A DNA stretch of 27,461 bases from Bacillota bacterium (GTDB taxonomy: Bacteria; Bacillota; Clostridia; Lachnospirales; Lachnospiraceae), in the NCBI GenBank assembly GCA_902363515.1, contig CABJAN010000034.1:1-27461 (forward strand). Reading direction: 5' to 3'. The translations under genes and the position numbers were made by a program. Shown in pieces: positions 7,672 to 16,700 of this stretch (position 1 is its first letter; every line of letters starts with the position of its first letter). Below the pieces are notes generated by a model. The model did not search any database. It was given only the letters and a program-made list of their open reading frames with translations, and was not told where the DNA came from.

Positions 7672-10600
7672 TTAATGACCACCTACCTTTCTTAGTCCCA
7701 TATTTCCATTTGATCTAGTAGCCCAAATGAAACCTTGTGCATCACCAATTTGTAATTCGTTTTTTACAACAGCTTTTTCTATATACAAAGCTTTATTATT
7801 GACATAAGCTATCCTGGAGCTGCCTTCCAAAAAGTCTACAGATGTGTTGGTAATACGCACCTTAAACGGATTATCCTCTTTTCCCAGTTCAATACAGGGG
7901 TCTCCGTTTTCATCTGTAGTCATAACAATATAAGCAGTCTTTTTCCCCAGGTCATTGACTGCATTATTGAGATTTTCAATAGCACTATCCACTTCATTTA
8001 CTGTTCCAGACAGTTTATTCAGTTCATTAGCTGCATTGTTCAGATTCTTTTCCACAGCACCTAAATCAAATTGCCATCCTGTGGAGTTCTGTGTTAAAAC
8101 CGTAGAACCATTCTGGTCTTTTACCATGGTACAAATAGAATCTGATAACTGCTTGATTGTAGACTCACTAATGGAAAGCCGGTTCTCATTTTTCTTCGCC
8201 AGGTCGGAAGCATCTTTTGCCTTTTCTTTAGCCTCATCCGCTACATACTGTGCGTTTTGTGTGTCCTCTGAAGTTGCCATATCTTCCGGTGCAGGAGACC
8301 AGTCTGTAACTTTATTGCCTATTTCTAATTTGAAATTTGAAAAAACAACAGTTCCGGTAACATTATTTAGTCGAAATCTCATCCCTGTATTTTTAGACCC
8401 ATTCCAAACTTCTGGAATTTTCACCCTTGCTACAACATGCCCAGATTGTTTTGTTTCAGATATTTCGGTTATTCCAAAGGAGTTCCAATTACTAAAACAT
8501 GATTGTACTTCAATAGTTCCAGATATAGCATCAGCAGTTTCCCAATCGAAAGAAATTACAATTTCTTTTTGTGTTCCATTGTGCAAAATTTCTTTTCCAT
8601 AATCGCTATACTTATATTCCTTTGTCGCCTCATTTGCAACTCCAGTTCCGGTTTTACTGACACCATTTTTTGTTCCGATTAGTAGATTCCTTCCACCAAT
8701 CTCAATTTCATCAATCTGTTGTTTTACGCTCTGTGTAATAGAATCTGACTGCACTTTTATAGCTGCATCTGTCTCTTTTTTTGTATAATAGCCCCCAAGT
8801 GTTTGTGTAACTTCCTTCTTTGTGGCTCTTAACTTAATCTCCTCTGCATTTTGTCTAATATCTGTCTCTGCTTCTGTTACCCTTACTGCTAAAGCATTTG
8901 CATCTGCCTGGGCCTTATCTGCCGCGGCCTTTGCTGCTTCTGCCTGCTTCTGTGCCTCATCTGCAGCGGCTGTTGCTTTGTCCGCTGCCGATTGTGCAGT
9001 AGCCGCATCTGTCTTTGCTTTATCTGCGGTAGCCTGAGCTACGGCAGCTTCCGCATTGGCCTTATTGGCCGCCTCCTGGGCTTTTATAACAGCCGCTTGT
9101 GCTGCTTCCACTTCCTCTGCAGTAGCATCTACTTTCGAGGTGACGTCCGCTAGGTTCTGTTTAGCAGCATCCAAATCAGTCTGGGCATCTTCTGCCTTTT
9201 TTGCCGCTTCATCCGAAGCGTTCTGTGCCGCAAGAGCTTTCTGTGCCGCCTCCTGGGCAGTTGCTTGAGCTGTTACTGCATTAGATACTGCCTGATCTGC
9301 TGTGCTCTGTGCTTTCGCAGCCGCTTGTGCTGCAGCATCTGCGGTCTGTTGGGCAGTAGTGGCATTCCCTTTTGCCTCCTCTGCTACTTTCTGTGCAAGT
9401 AATGCTTTATCCGCTGCATCATTGGCAGTCTGCTGGGCTGCCCCTGCATCTGTCACTGCCTTGTCTGCTGCAGTCTGGGCACTGTCTGCTTTTGCAGTTG
9501 CGTTTGCCGCGTCTGTCTTGGCTTTCTCCGCCACCTTTGCCGCTTCGTCCACTGCCTGCTGGGCCGCCAGAATATCTTCCTCTGTAGCATCCACACGTCC
9601 CTGTACACTGGCCAAATCCTCTTTTGCCGCCTGCAAATCAGCCTCTGCTTTATCTGCTACGCTTTGTGCGGTAGTTGCCGCTTCTTTTGCCTTATCTGCC
9701 TCACTTTGTGCTGACGCTGCCGCCTGTTTTGCTGCATCTGCTGCCGCTTTGGAAGCTACTGCATCCTGGGATGCCGCATCTGCTTTTTTCTGTGCATCTG
9801 TTGCGGTCTGCTGTGCCTGAGCTGCTAAATCAGCTGCATTATTTACTGTTTCATCTATTTTCTGTACCTTTGACGCTGTAGAGGATAGCCCTGCCGCATT
9901 CTGGGATATCTGGGTTTGCAGGTGCGCTTCTGTCTCAGTAAGGTCTGTTTTTCTGGCATAGTCTGCTTCCATGGTCTGAGACAATGTATCTAGGCTGTCT
10001 CCAAGAGAATCAATTTCTTTCTGAGCCTGGGCGGCATCCGCTTTGGCTGCCTGGGCAGTGGCACTGGCTGCTTCGGATAAACTTTTTGCTTCCCCTGAAG
10101 TAGTTACCGCACCTTCTGCTTTTTGCACTGCACTGTCCGCTGTGGTCTGGGCTATGCCTGCTGCCTCCTTGGCATCTGCCGCATCTTTTTCTGCATTCTG
10201 GGCGGACTGCTTTGCTTCCTCTGCCTTTTTCTCTGCGGTATCCGCTGCCAGGTAAGCATTGTCCGCCGCTTCCTGTGCTTTCTTTACTGTTGTTTCTAAT
10301 GAAGTAACACTTTCTACTACCTTTCCTACAGAAGTTTCTGCCGCATCTGCTTTCTTCTGTGCTTCTGTTGCTGATTGAAATGCGGTATCTGCAGATTGCT
10401 TTGCAGAATCTGCTGCCGTTTTGGCATCTTCTGATTGCTGCAATGCGGCTTCTGCCTGTTTCACCGCACTGTCTGCCTTTCCTTTGGCTGCATTTGCTGC
10501 ATTCATGGCATTCTGTACAGAAACCGTATTCTTGGCAAATTCTTCTGCCAGTTCCTGCACCTTCTGGGAAATACCGCCTTCCTTGATAATATGCTCCCCT

Positions 10601-11703
10601 AGAGTTGCTTTTTGTTCTTTGTTGGTAATAGATGTTTCAAACTGTAGAACTCTGGTAGATAAATATAAACCGCCTTCATCATCAATAACATTAATTCTGT
10701 CACCGATTCTAATATTGTCTGGAAATCTGGTAATATCTACTTCATAGTTTACTTCCAGATCACAAATTTCTTTTAATTTACTCACCGCTCGGTTGCAAAG
10801 TTCTGACTGGCTAAGCGTGTCATAGCTAAATGCTTTTACAATATGTCCAACATCTTTCTCTTTGTTTGGTTCTTTTGGATAAAGATACCTACTCCATTTT
10901 TCCAGTGCTTTTCTTGAAAGCAATTTCGTACCGCTTACATAAAAATCCCCGTCATCATAAGAATAACCACTGAGTGTAATAGGATGTTGTTCTTCCTCTT
11001 CATGCCCTTCTGCTGGTTCTGGAATGCCTCCCGTAACTTCCAGGGCGGTTGCCAGGTTCGCAATGGTCTTTTTCGTAACAATGCTGTCTATTTCTTTGTT
11101 TAATCTAAGCTGGCATCCTATGTCATGTCCGCGTTTTTTATGGATATTGATATACTTTCCTGTAATATCCATCCCTTTAATGGTAAAACTATAAGAAATC
11201 TCACAATTATCAAACTGAGTAGCGACACTGGCCAGACGTTCTGTTGCAGTGCTTTCCCCATCCCAGCTTAATTTTCTTTTAAGGTCTGGAATCTCATTGA
11301 TGCCAATGACAAAACCGGAATCAAAGGAAAATTTCTGGATGTAATACCGGATAGGATATGCCTGATCCGCTTCGTATGGACCCGTCACTTCATTTAACAA
11401 ATCCAGTCCTGCGTCTTCTGCATACAGATGTAATTCCTGTGCTTTGGTGTCGTATTCCGATTCTATGATGGTATAAAATTCATTGTCACTGCCCTGTTTA
11501 CGGAGAATATAATTTCCCACCATGGCATCTGCCTCCAGTTTCTGTCTGGAAGCACCGCTACAGGAAATCTTGCATTCAAAAGACGCTACACCGGTTTCCA
11601 CATCTTCTATTTTTAAATCATCTGTAATCGTAAGGCCTTTTTTCAGGTTCGTACTGGCAAGGCCTAAGATATTCATTTTTCGGTCTGCAAAATAGATAAT
11701 CAT
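7672..11703 (-). CDS. Tail-tip (Tal-like) minor structural protein with giant Ala-rich coiled coil
   Basis: 1343 residues. Residues 1-370 match the phage minor structural protein N-terminal / prophage endopeptidase tail family, the hub at the tail tip (opening FADRKMNILGLA, later DNIRIGDRINVIDDEGGLYL). Residues about 390-960 are an uninterrupted alanine-rich heptad region (A..A...A.. with Lys, Asp, Gln), far longer than usual. Residues about 1004-1141 form a jelly-roll, CBM-like domain beginning EIGGRNLLIGTKNG and ending NKVTDWSPAPED, a motif common in phage tail fibres. The C-terminus adds a second short coiled coil and a beta tip. No lytic catalytic motif was recognised. The 4-base overlap with the distal tail gene (ATGA-type) implies coupled translation. 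Confidence 0.85.
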   Translation of the reverse strand: MIIYFADRKMNILGLASTNLKKGLTITDDLKIEDVETGVASFECKISCSGASRQKLEADAMVGNYILRKQGSDNEFYTIIESEYDTKAQELHLYAEDAGLDLLNEVTGPYEADQAYPIRYYIQKFSFDSGFVIGINEIPDLKRKLSWDGESTATERLASVATQFDNCEISYSFTIKGMDITGKYINIHKKRGHDIGCQLRLNKEIDSIVTKKTIANLATALEVTGGIPEPAEGHEEEEQHPITLSGYSYDDGDFYVSGTKLLSRKALEKWSRYLYPKEPNKEKDVGHIVKAFSYDTLSQSELCNRAVSKLKEICDLEVNYEVDITRFPDNIRIGDRINVIDDEGGLYLSTRVLQFETSITNKEQKATLGEHIIKEGGISQKVQELAEEFAKNTVSVQNAMNAANAAKGKADSAVKQAEAALQQSEDAKTAADSAKQSADTAFQSATEAQKKADAAETSVGKVVESVTSLETTVKKAQEAADNAYLAADTAEKKAEEAKQSAQNAEKDAADAKEAAGIAQTTADSAVQKAEGAVTTSGEAKSLSEAASATAQAAKADAAQAQKEIDSLGDSLDTLSQTMEADYARKTDLTETEAHLQTQISQNAAGLSSTASKVQKIDETVNNAADLAAQAQQTATDAQKKADAASQDAVASKAAADAAKQAAASAQSEADKAKEAATTAQSVADKAEADLQAAKEDLASVQGRVDATEEDILAAQQAVDEAAKVAEKAKTDAANATAKADSAQTAADKAVTDAGAAQQTANDAADKALLAQKVAEEAKGNATTAQQTADAAAQAAAKAQSTADQAVSNAVTAQATAQEAAQKALAAQNASDEAAKKAEDAQTDLDAAKQNLADVTSKVDATAEEVEAAQAAVIKAQEAANKANAEAAVAQATADKAKTDAATAQSAADKATAAADEAQKQAEAAKAAADKAQADANALAVRVTEAETDIRQNAEEIKLRATKKEVTQTLGGYYTKKETDAAIKVQSDSITQSVKQQIDEIEIGGRNLLIGTKNGVSKTGTGVANEATKEYKYSDYGKEILHNGTQKEIVISFDWETADAISGTIEVQSCFSNWNSFGITEISETKQSGHVVARVKIPEVWNGSKNTGMRFRLNNVTGTVVFSNFKLEIGNKVTDWSPAPEDMATSEDTQNAQYVADEAKEKAKDASDLAKKNENRLSISESTIKQLSDSICTMVKDQNGSTVLTQNSTGWQFDLGAVEKNLNNAANELNKLSGTVNEVDSAIENLNNAVNDLGKKTAYIVMTTDENGDPCIELGKEDNPFKVRITNTSVDFLEGSSRIAYVNNKALYIEKAVVKNELQIGDAQGFIWATRSNGNMGLRKVGGH
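9081..9650 (-). repeat. Long-period internal duplication in the coiled-coil region
   Basis: Two copies of DL.AAK..LA.V...VDAT.E...AAQ.AV lie 154 codons (462 bases) apart, with the leading Asp codon at 9637-9639 and 9175-9177. The coiled coil therefore grew partly by duplication of a block of about 150 residues, above the 7-residue heptad pattern. Confidence 0.75.
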
Positions 11704-13769
11704 AAAAACACCTCTCTGTAGCGCACTTTAAAAGCAGGGGCATACTCTGCCGGAACCCAATCTGAATAGGTGAATCCTATCTGGTTTAGCCCAGGTGTAA
11801 GGTAAAATCCTTCCCAGTCATTCCCAAGAGCCCCCAGGGACTGGTTCAGAACACCATTTAAATAAACATTTCCATCCTGACAATCCGCCTCTAGCACATC
11901 ATTAGCACTGAATTTGTTCGGGATGTCTTTCCATGTCTGGCAATTGCTCTTTACAAATTTGGCAGAATAAAGGCCATTAAAAGAAAGCCGTGGTCTGGCT
12001 GCGTATTGTAAAAAAGCAAAAGTAATTTCATATATAGCCACATCTCTGATTGCACTGTTAGAAAACGTCCTGGAAATACCGCCAAGATTAAACGTTACGG
12101 TATCTCCTGTTTTGGTAATGGTAGAGGAAACCCCTGCTTGGAATCTCTTATTTCCATAAGAAAAATCTATATCAATAGTCTCTACTGCTGTCCCATTGAT
12201 ATAGAAAATAGCCTTTCCTGATTTCCCATTAGAACCTTTATATAAAAAAGCACCAGCTACAATCTTTCTTCCGCTTCCACTTCCATTCACCAGAAGAACC
12301 TGAAAACCACCTAATTCAGAAACGCCAAAATTCCCGCTTCCAATAGACATCTTATGAGAAAAAGATAACTGTCCGTTCACAGCTCCGGATACACCAGAAG
12401 CATCTTGTGGAAGCTTCCTGGTGATAGATGGACCATGCCAGCCAGAGCCACTGCCGAAAGCGGAAGCTGTAAGGAAATAAGTCTCTGGCACATCTGCAAC
12501 ATACTGGCTAATGGGAAGATTGGCACAAGCAGTCTCTGGAAGAACTCCTGCGCTTCCTCCCGTGCCGTCTGTCCGAGCGGTTTTAAACTTAATCCCAGTA
12601 AGCGCGCTTGTAGATGCAGAAAGCCCTGTGACCGTAATAGAAAAGTTCACTGTATGGGCAGTTTTTCCTCTCCAGAACTCCGAAGGTTTTTTAATGGTAA
12701 AAGTCCTCCAGGCTCCTCCCAGATAGATTTGTCCCTGCAATGCATAAGGCGGACCGAAATAAGACCCTGTATTCTTCAAAGATGCCGTGACCGTTACCGT
12801 CACCTTTACAGAATTGGCATTGCGGTTCGTTGCCTTTGCGGTTATAGAATAATAAAAAACAGGAGAGCTTTGAGCAGTCGCTTTATTGTTAAGAATCGTC
12901 CCCGAGGTATCCTTTGGCGTTGCTGGCACTGCATAAGAAGCAATCCCCATTCCCATGCTTCCCGCCTGTATCGCTTGAGAAACCAAGCCTGTACTGGCGT
13001 TTTGTGCCCATTGGGTCTTTGCCGCACTTCCCCATCCAGATGCACCTTCAAACCCTGCACTTACTAAAGTCTGGGATTTCTGATATTTATTTTCAGTGTC
13101 TGCTTCATCTGGGTCTCCTAGCTGAATGATTTTTTTCGTCTCATTAAAAAAAGCAACAAATCCACAATCTCCTCTCCCAGTCAACGAATTGGATGCAGAA
13201 CCATCTGCACTGGTATCTGTTTCTCTGTAAAAGTCTGCTTCCAGGATAGGGAAGGACTTATACGTTCCACGATAATCCAGCAAGATACTCCCTTGCAGCA
13301 TGTCTGGGATTGCCTCATACTCTACCACCGAGTATTTAAACGGATCCAGGCAAAGGAATTCTAATTCCCCTACTACTGCATTTCTTCCCTGTTCTACCTC
13401 TTCAACCAAAGATGGTGTGCCAATAAAATATTTATCTAGTTCATCACGAAAGATAAGCTGTGCATCTTCCGTATTCAGAACTCCACCTAACTTGTTATAT
13501 GCTTCCCTAAATTCCTCATTGGACTTTGAAATCAACTGGTATTTCACGGTTATAATGCGCTCTGGATACCTCCTAGACTTCCTGGAAGAACCGTCCCTGA
13601 TACCTGTATGGAAAGATTCTATTTCAGGTGATAGAGCTTCCCTGCCTGATACGCTTAAGGTTCTGTAACCTGGTACTAAGTCCTCTAAATATTCGCCATT
13701 TATCTGCATAGCTTCGGAAGGCAGTGTTATACCTTCCGATGTTTCTGTAATATCTACAAATCTGTACAT
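11700..13769 (-). CDS. Distal tail protein (Dit), enlarged form
   Basis: 689 residues from MYRFVDITET. The start at 13769 follows GGGAGGG with five-base spacing; the longer reading to 13850 runs into the tape measure gene. Residues 1-210 are the conserved siphovirus Dit N-terminus (SSRKSRRYPERIITVKYQL, then LEFLCLDPFKYS). The last 80 residues are the matching Dit C-terminus (NDVLEADCQDGNVYLNGVLN, GFYLTPGLNQIGF). Between them (about 215-600) lies a large insertion rich in beta strands, Gly, Ser and Thr. Plain Dit proteins are about 220-300 residues; forms with inserted carbohydrate-binding modules (evolved Dits) are known in lactococcal and lactobacillus phages. It forms the hexameric ring joining tail tube and tip. 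Confidence 0.85.
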   Translation of the reverse strand: MYRFVDITETSEGITLPSEAMQINGEYLEDLVPGYRTLSVSGREALSPEIESFHTGIRDGSSRKSRRYPERIITVKYQLISKSNEEFREAYNKLGGVLNTEDAQLIFRDELDKYFIGTPSLVEEVEQGRNAVVGELEFLCLDPFKYSVVEYEAIPDMLQGSILLDYRGTYKSFPILEADFYRETDTSADGSASNSLTGRGDCGFVAFFNETKKIIQLGDPDEADTENKYQKSQTLVSAGFEGASGWGSAAKTQWAQNASTGLVSQAIQAGSMGMGIASYAVPATPKDTSGTILNNKATAQSSPVFYYSITAKATNRNANSVKVTVTVTASLKNTGSYFGPPYALQGQIYLGGAWRTFTIKKPSEFWRGKTAHTVNFSITVTGLSASTSALTGIKFKTARTDGTGGSAGVLPETACANLPISQYVADVPETYFLTASAFGSGSGWHGPSITRKLPQDASGVSGAVNGQLSFSHKMSIGSGNFGVSELGGFQVLLVNGSGSGRKIVAGAFLYKGSNGKSGKAIFYINGTAVETIDIDFSYGNKRFQAGVSSTITKTGDTVTFNLGGISRTFSNSAIRDVAIYEITFAFLQYAARPRLSFNGLYSAKFVKSNCQTWKDIPNKFSANDVLEADCQDGNVYLNGVLNQSLGALGNDWEGFYLTPGLNQIGFTYSDWVPAEYAPAFKVRYREVFL

Positions 13770-13779
13770 ACTGCCCTCC

Positions 13780-16700
13780 CTATAAGATTCCATGTTTTCT
13801 GCTGTTTCTTCTCTGACGTTTGTCCAGTTCTGCTTCGGTGTAGGGCGCAATCACCCTGGCGGTTTCTTTTCCATCAATCTCTACCGGGACAATGATGGTG
13901 TAGTTTGCATCGTAATCATAGAGGAAACTTTCATCCAGCCCAATCTCCCCACCGGCAGCACACAGCTTCATATCACCAAACTCTTTAATTTCCGGGATAT
14001 CTATAAGCCTTGCCGCCATTTTTCGCACCTTTGGAATCAGATTCTGCATTCCCTTTACCAGTCCTAAACCTATATATTCCCCATCCTCTATGGTTGTTTT
14101 GGCCGGACTGGCAATCCTTGCCTTTGCCCGGATGGCTGCATCTGCTGCTGCGGCCAGTGCGGATGCGGCGGCCTGTACAGCACCAATCTGGGAGCGCAGG
14201 CCATTTGCCAGGCCACTTCCAATATAAACGCCACAGGAATAGGCACGTGGCTGTGCAGCGTTTAGCGTAGATATCATAGCATTTATGGCTGTACTGGCTG
14301 TTGCCGGGAGCCTGGACAATTCTGTCTTTGCCCCCTGGTTTACATTCTTTCCAATGTTCGTACCGGAAACTTTCGCTTTCTGCTCCGCGTTTTTTAATAC
14401 TCCAAGCATCTGCTGTACTGCCCGTTTTGTAACGGTACTAAGCTGTTGCAAAGCAGTGCCTACAGAACTGCTTATGGCAGTAAGCCCCTGAATGGATGCT
14501 CCGGCAGATCGGGCTTTTGAGGCGGTCATCTGGAAGGCCTCTCCCGCTTGGTTCACTGCCCCAGCCAGCACTCCGGCTACTGCCACAGATGCCAGAAAAG
14601 AGGCTTGAAGGGTACTGAGAGAAGTTGTCATGACTGAAAACCCTGCTACAGATGCTATGATAGATGCCATAGCGGCTGCCACGCCCTGGGCAAACACCTG
14701 TACAGCAGCGCCAGCCTGGGTCATAAGCGGGGACAAGGTAGGAAAGACTGCCGTAAGCGGGGTAATGGCCCCTGAAAGTCCTGTTAAGGCTGTGACTGCA
14801 ATCGTTCCATTGGTAGAAACAGCAGTCAAGCCATTTCCAAAACTCTTCATGCCGCTTCCTGCTTCTGCCAGGCCTTTGGATTCTGCTGTAATCTTCCCCA
14901 CACCAATCGCAACCGCTCCAAGGGACGCACCAAGGTCTAACAGGTTCAGCCCTACAATAATCTCCAATCCCTGCGCCATCTGTTTAAAGCCTTTTCCAGC
15001 ATTTAAAGCTGAATTTCCTACGGACTCAATGATTCCGGCAATGGAATCCAGGACTCCTGAAATGGCATCCCCTACACTGGTTACGACATCTGAAATCCCC
15101 TGAAAGACATCCTTTATGGTGTCTCCAAGCTGGGAAACCAGTTCTGTGAGGCTTTCCAGGATTGGGCTTACCTGGGATACCAGATTGGAAAACGCCTCCA
15201 TGATGCTCTGGACAGCGTCTGATACTGCCTGCACCATCTTCTGTACCTCCGGCATAAATGGGGCGATTGCCTCCACAATCTGCACCACTGCATCTGACAC
15301 AATAGAGACACACTGGGTAAAGCACTGGGCAATCACCTGGATTGTCTGCCCTACCGTACTGGCAATCTCTGCCATAACCGGAGCAAAAGGAGCAAATGCC
15401 TGTACAATTCTTACGATGGCATCTGATACAATGGCAAAGCACTGGGTAAACAGGTTCGCTATGGTTTCTATTATTGGCTGTACTGAGGTAATAATCTGGC
15501 TGGCTGCGGTTCCGATAGCCTGTACCACAGCCGCAAAAGCAGTTCCAAGGGCTGTTACTAATGGAGACAGTTGCGCAAATGCTGAAGCAATGGTAGGAAT
15601 GACCGGTGCCAGTATTAAAAACGCATTCGCCACTGCTGTGATGGCGGTAGACAGGACAGTGCTAAAAGCATTCCCGATTGCTTCCACAAGGGGCGCTACA
15701 TTTCCTATAGCAGTTCCGATTGCCTCTACAAAAGGTGCTGCATTGGCAAAAGCTGTTCCGATAGAACTAATAACAGTAGCCACGCCAGCCCCCTGAGAGC
15801 CAAGCAAGGCGAAGGCAGCGGCCACCACAGCAACTGCTGCACCCAAGGCAAGGATATTGACAGGGTTTGCGATTTTAAGCGCAACTCCAAGTCCTTGAAA
15901 GGCGGTAGATAATCCGGTTCCGATTCCTTTTGCTGCAACAGATATGGAAGTACCCAAAGTTTTTATTGTTTGGGCTACTCCCTGTAAAGCATTCCGGACC
16001 CCAGTTCCAATTCCCTTTGCGGCTGTGTTAATGCCCTGTCCTGCTGCTTTCAGACTATTTCCAATACCCGTAGCCGCTTGGGATATAACAGACTTTGATT
16101 TTCCCACACTCTTTGCAGTTTTTCCCAGTGCATCTTCTGTATTTTTTTTAAATGCATTAAATGGATTATAGCTTTTCAGGAATCCAAATGTCTTACTAAA
16201 TGCCTTGTATCCAATTACTCCACCTAAAATTGACATAACAGAACCCAGGTCAATTCCTGTGACAGCCTCTTTTATTCCATTTCCAAGAGCTTTTACAATC
16301 TCCCATCCAGCACTTGCGATTTGCGGGGCTGCCTGTTTGATGCCATCTATCAATGTTCTGATAATTTCTGCCCCCGAATTTATCAGAACAGGAATGTTTT
16401 CACCAATGCCCTGCAAGAATGCTGTTACTGCCTGGACTCCTGCCTCTAAAATCATTGGTAGATTTTCAAGTGTTCCCTGAACCAATAATTTGACCAGCTC
16501 TATTCCTTTTTGCATAATCTGAGGAATATGATTGGAAATTCCCTGGATAAAGGCCGTAATTGCATTTAATCCTACCACTGTAAGCTGTGGCAATATCCGG
16601 ACAGCTCCCTGTGCCAGATTTTCCAGAATCCCCATTCCAAGAGTTAAAATCTGCGGCAGCTTTGTTTGTATGTTGCCCATAAATCCATTGATAATCTCTG

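Noticed and set aside
9302..9820. 172-residue plus-strand Ala/Ser/Cys-rich frame, with other long plus-strand frames between 8822 and 10747
   Set aside because: These are antisense shadows of the alanine-rich coiled coil; codon bias in the sense frame keeps the opposite strand open.
8830..10560. Dense short repeats that could suggest a CRISPR or minisatellite
   Set aside because: The repeats are in frame, lack constant unit-spacer structure, and are explained by coiled-coil heptads.
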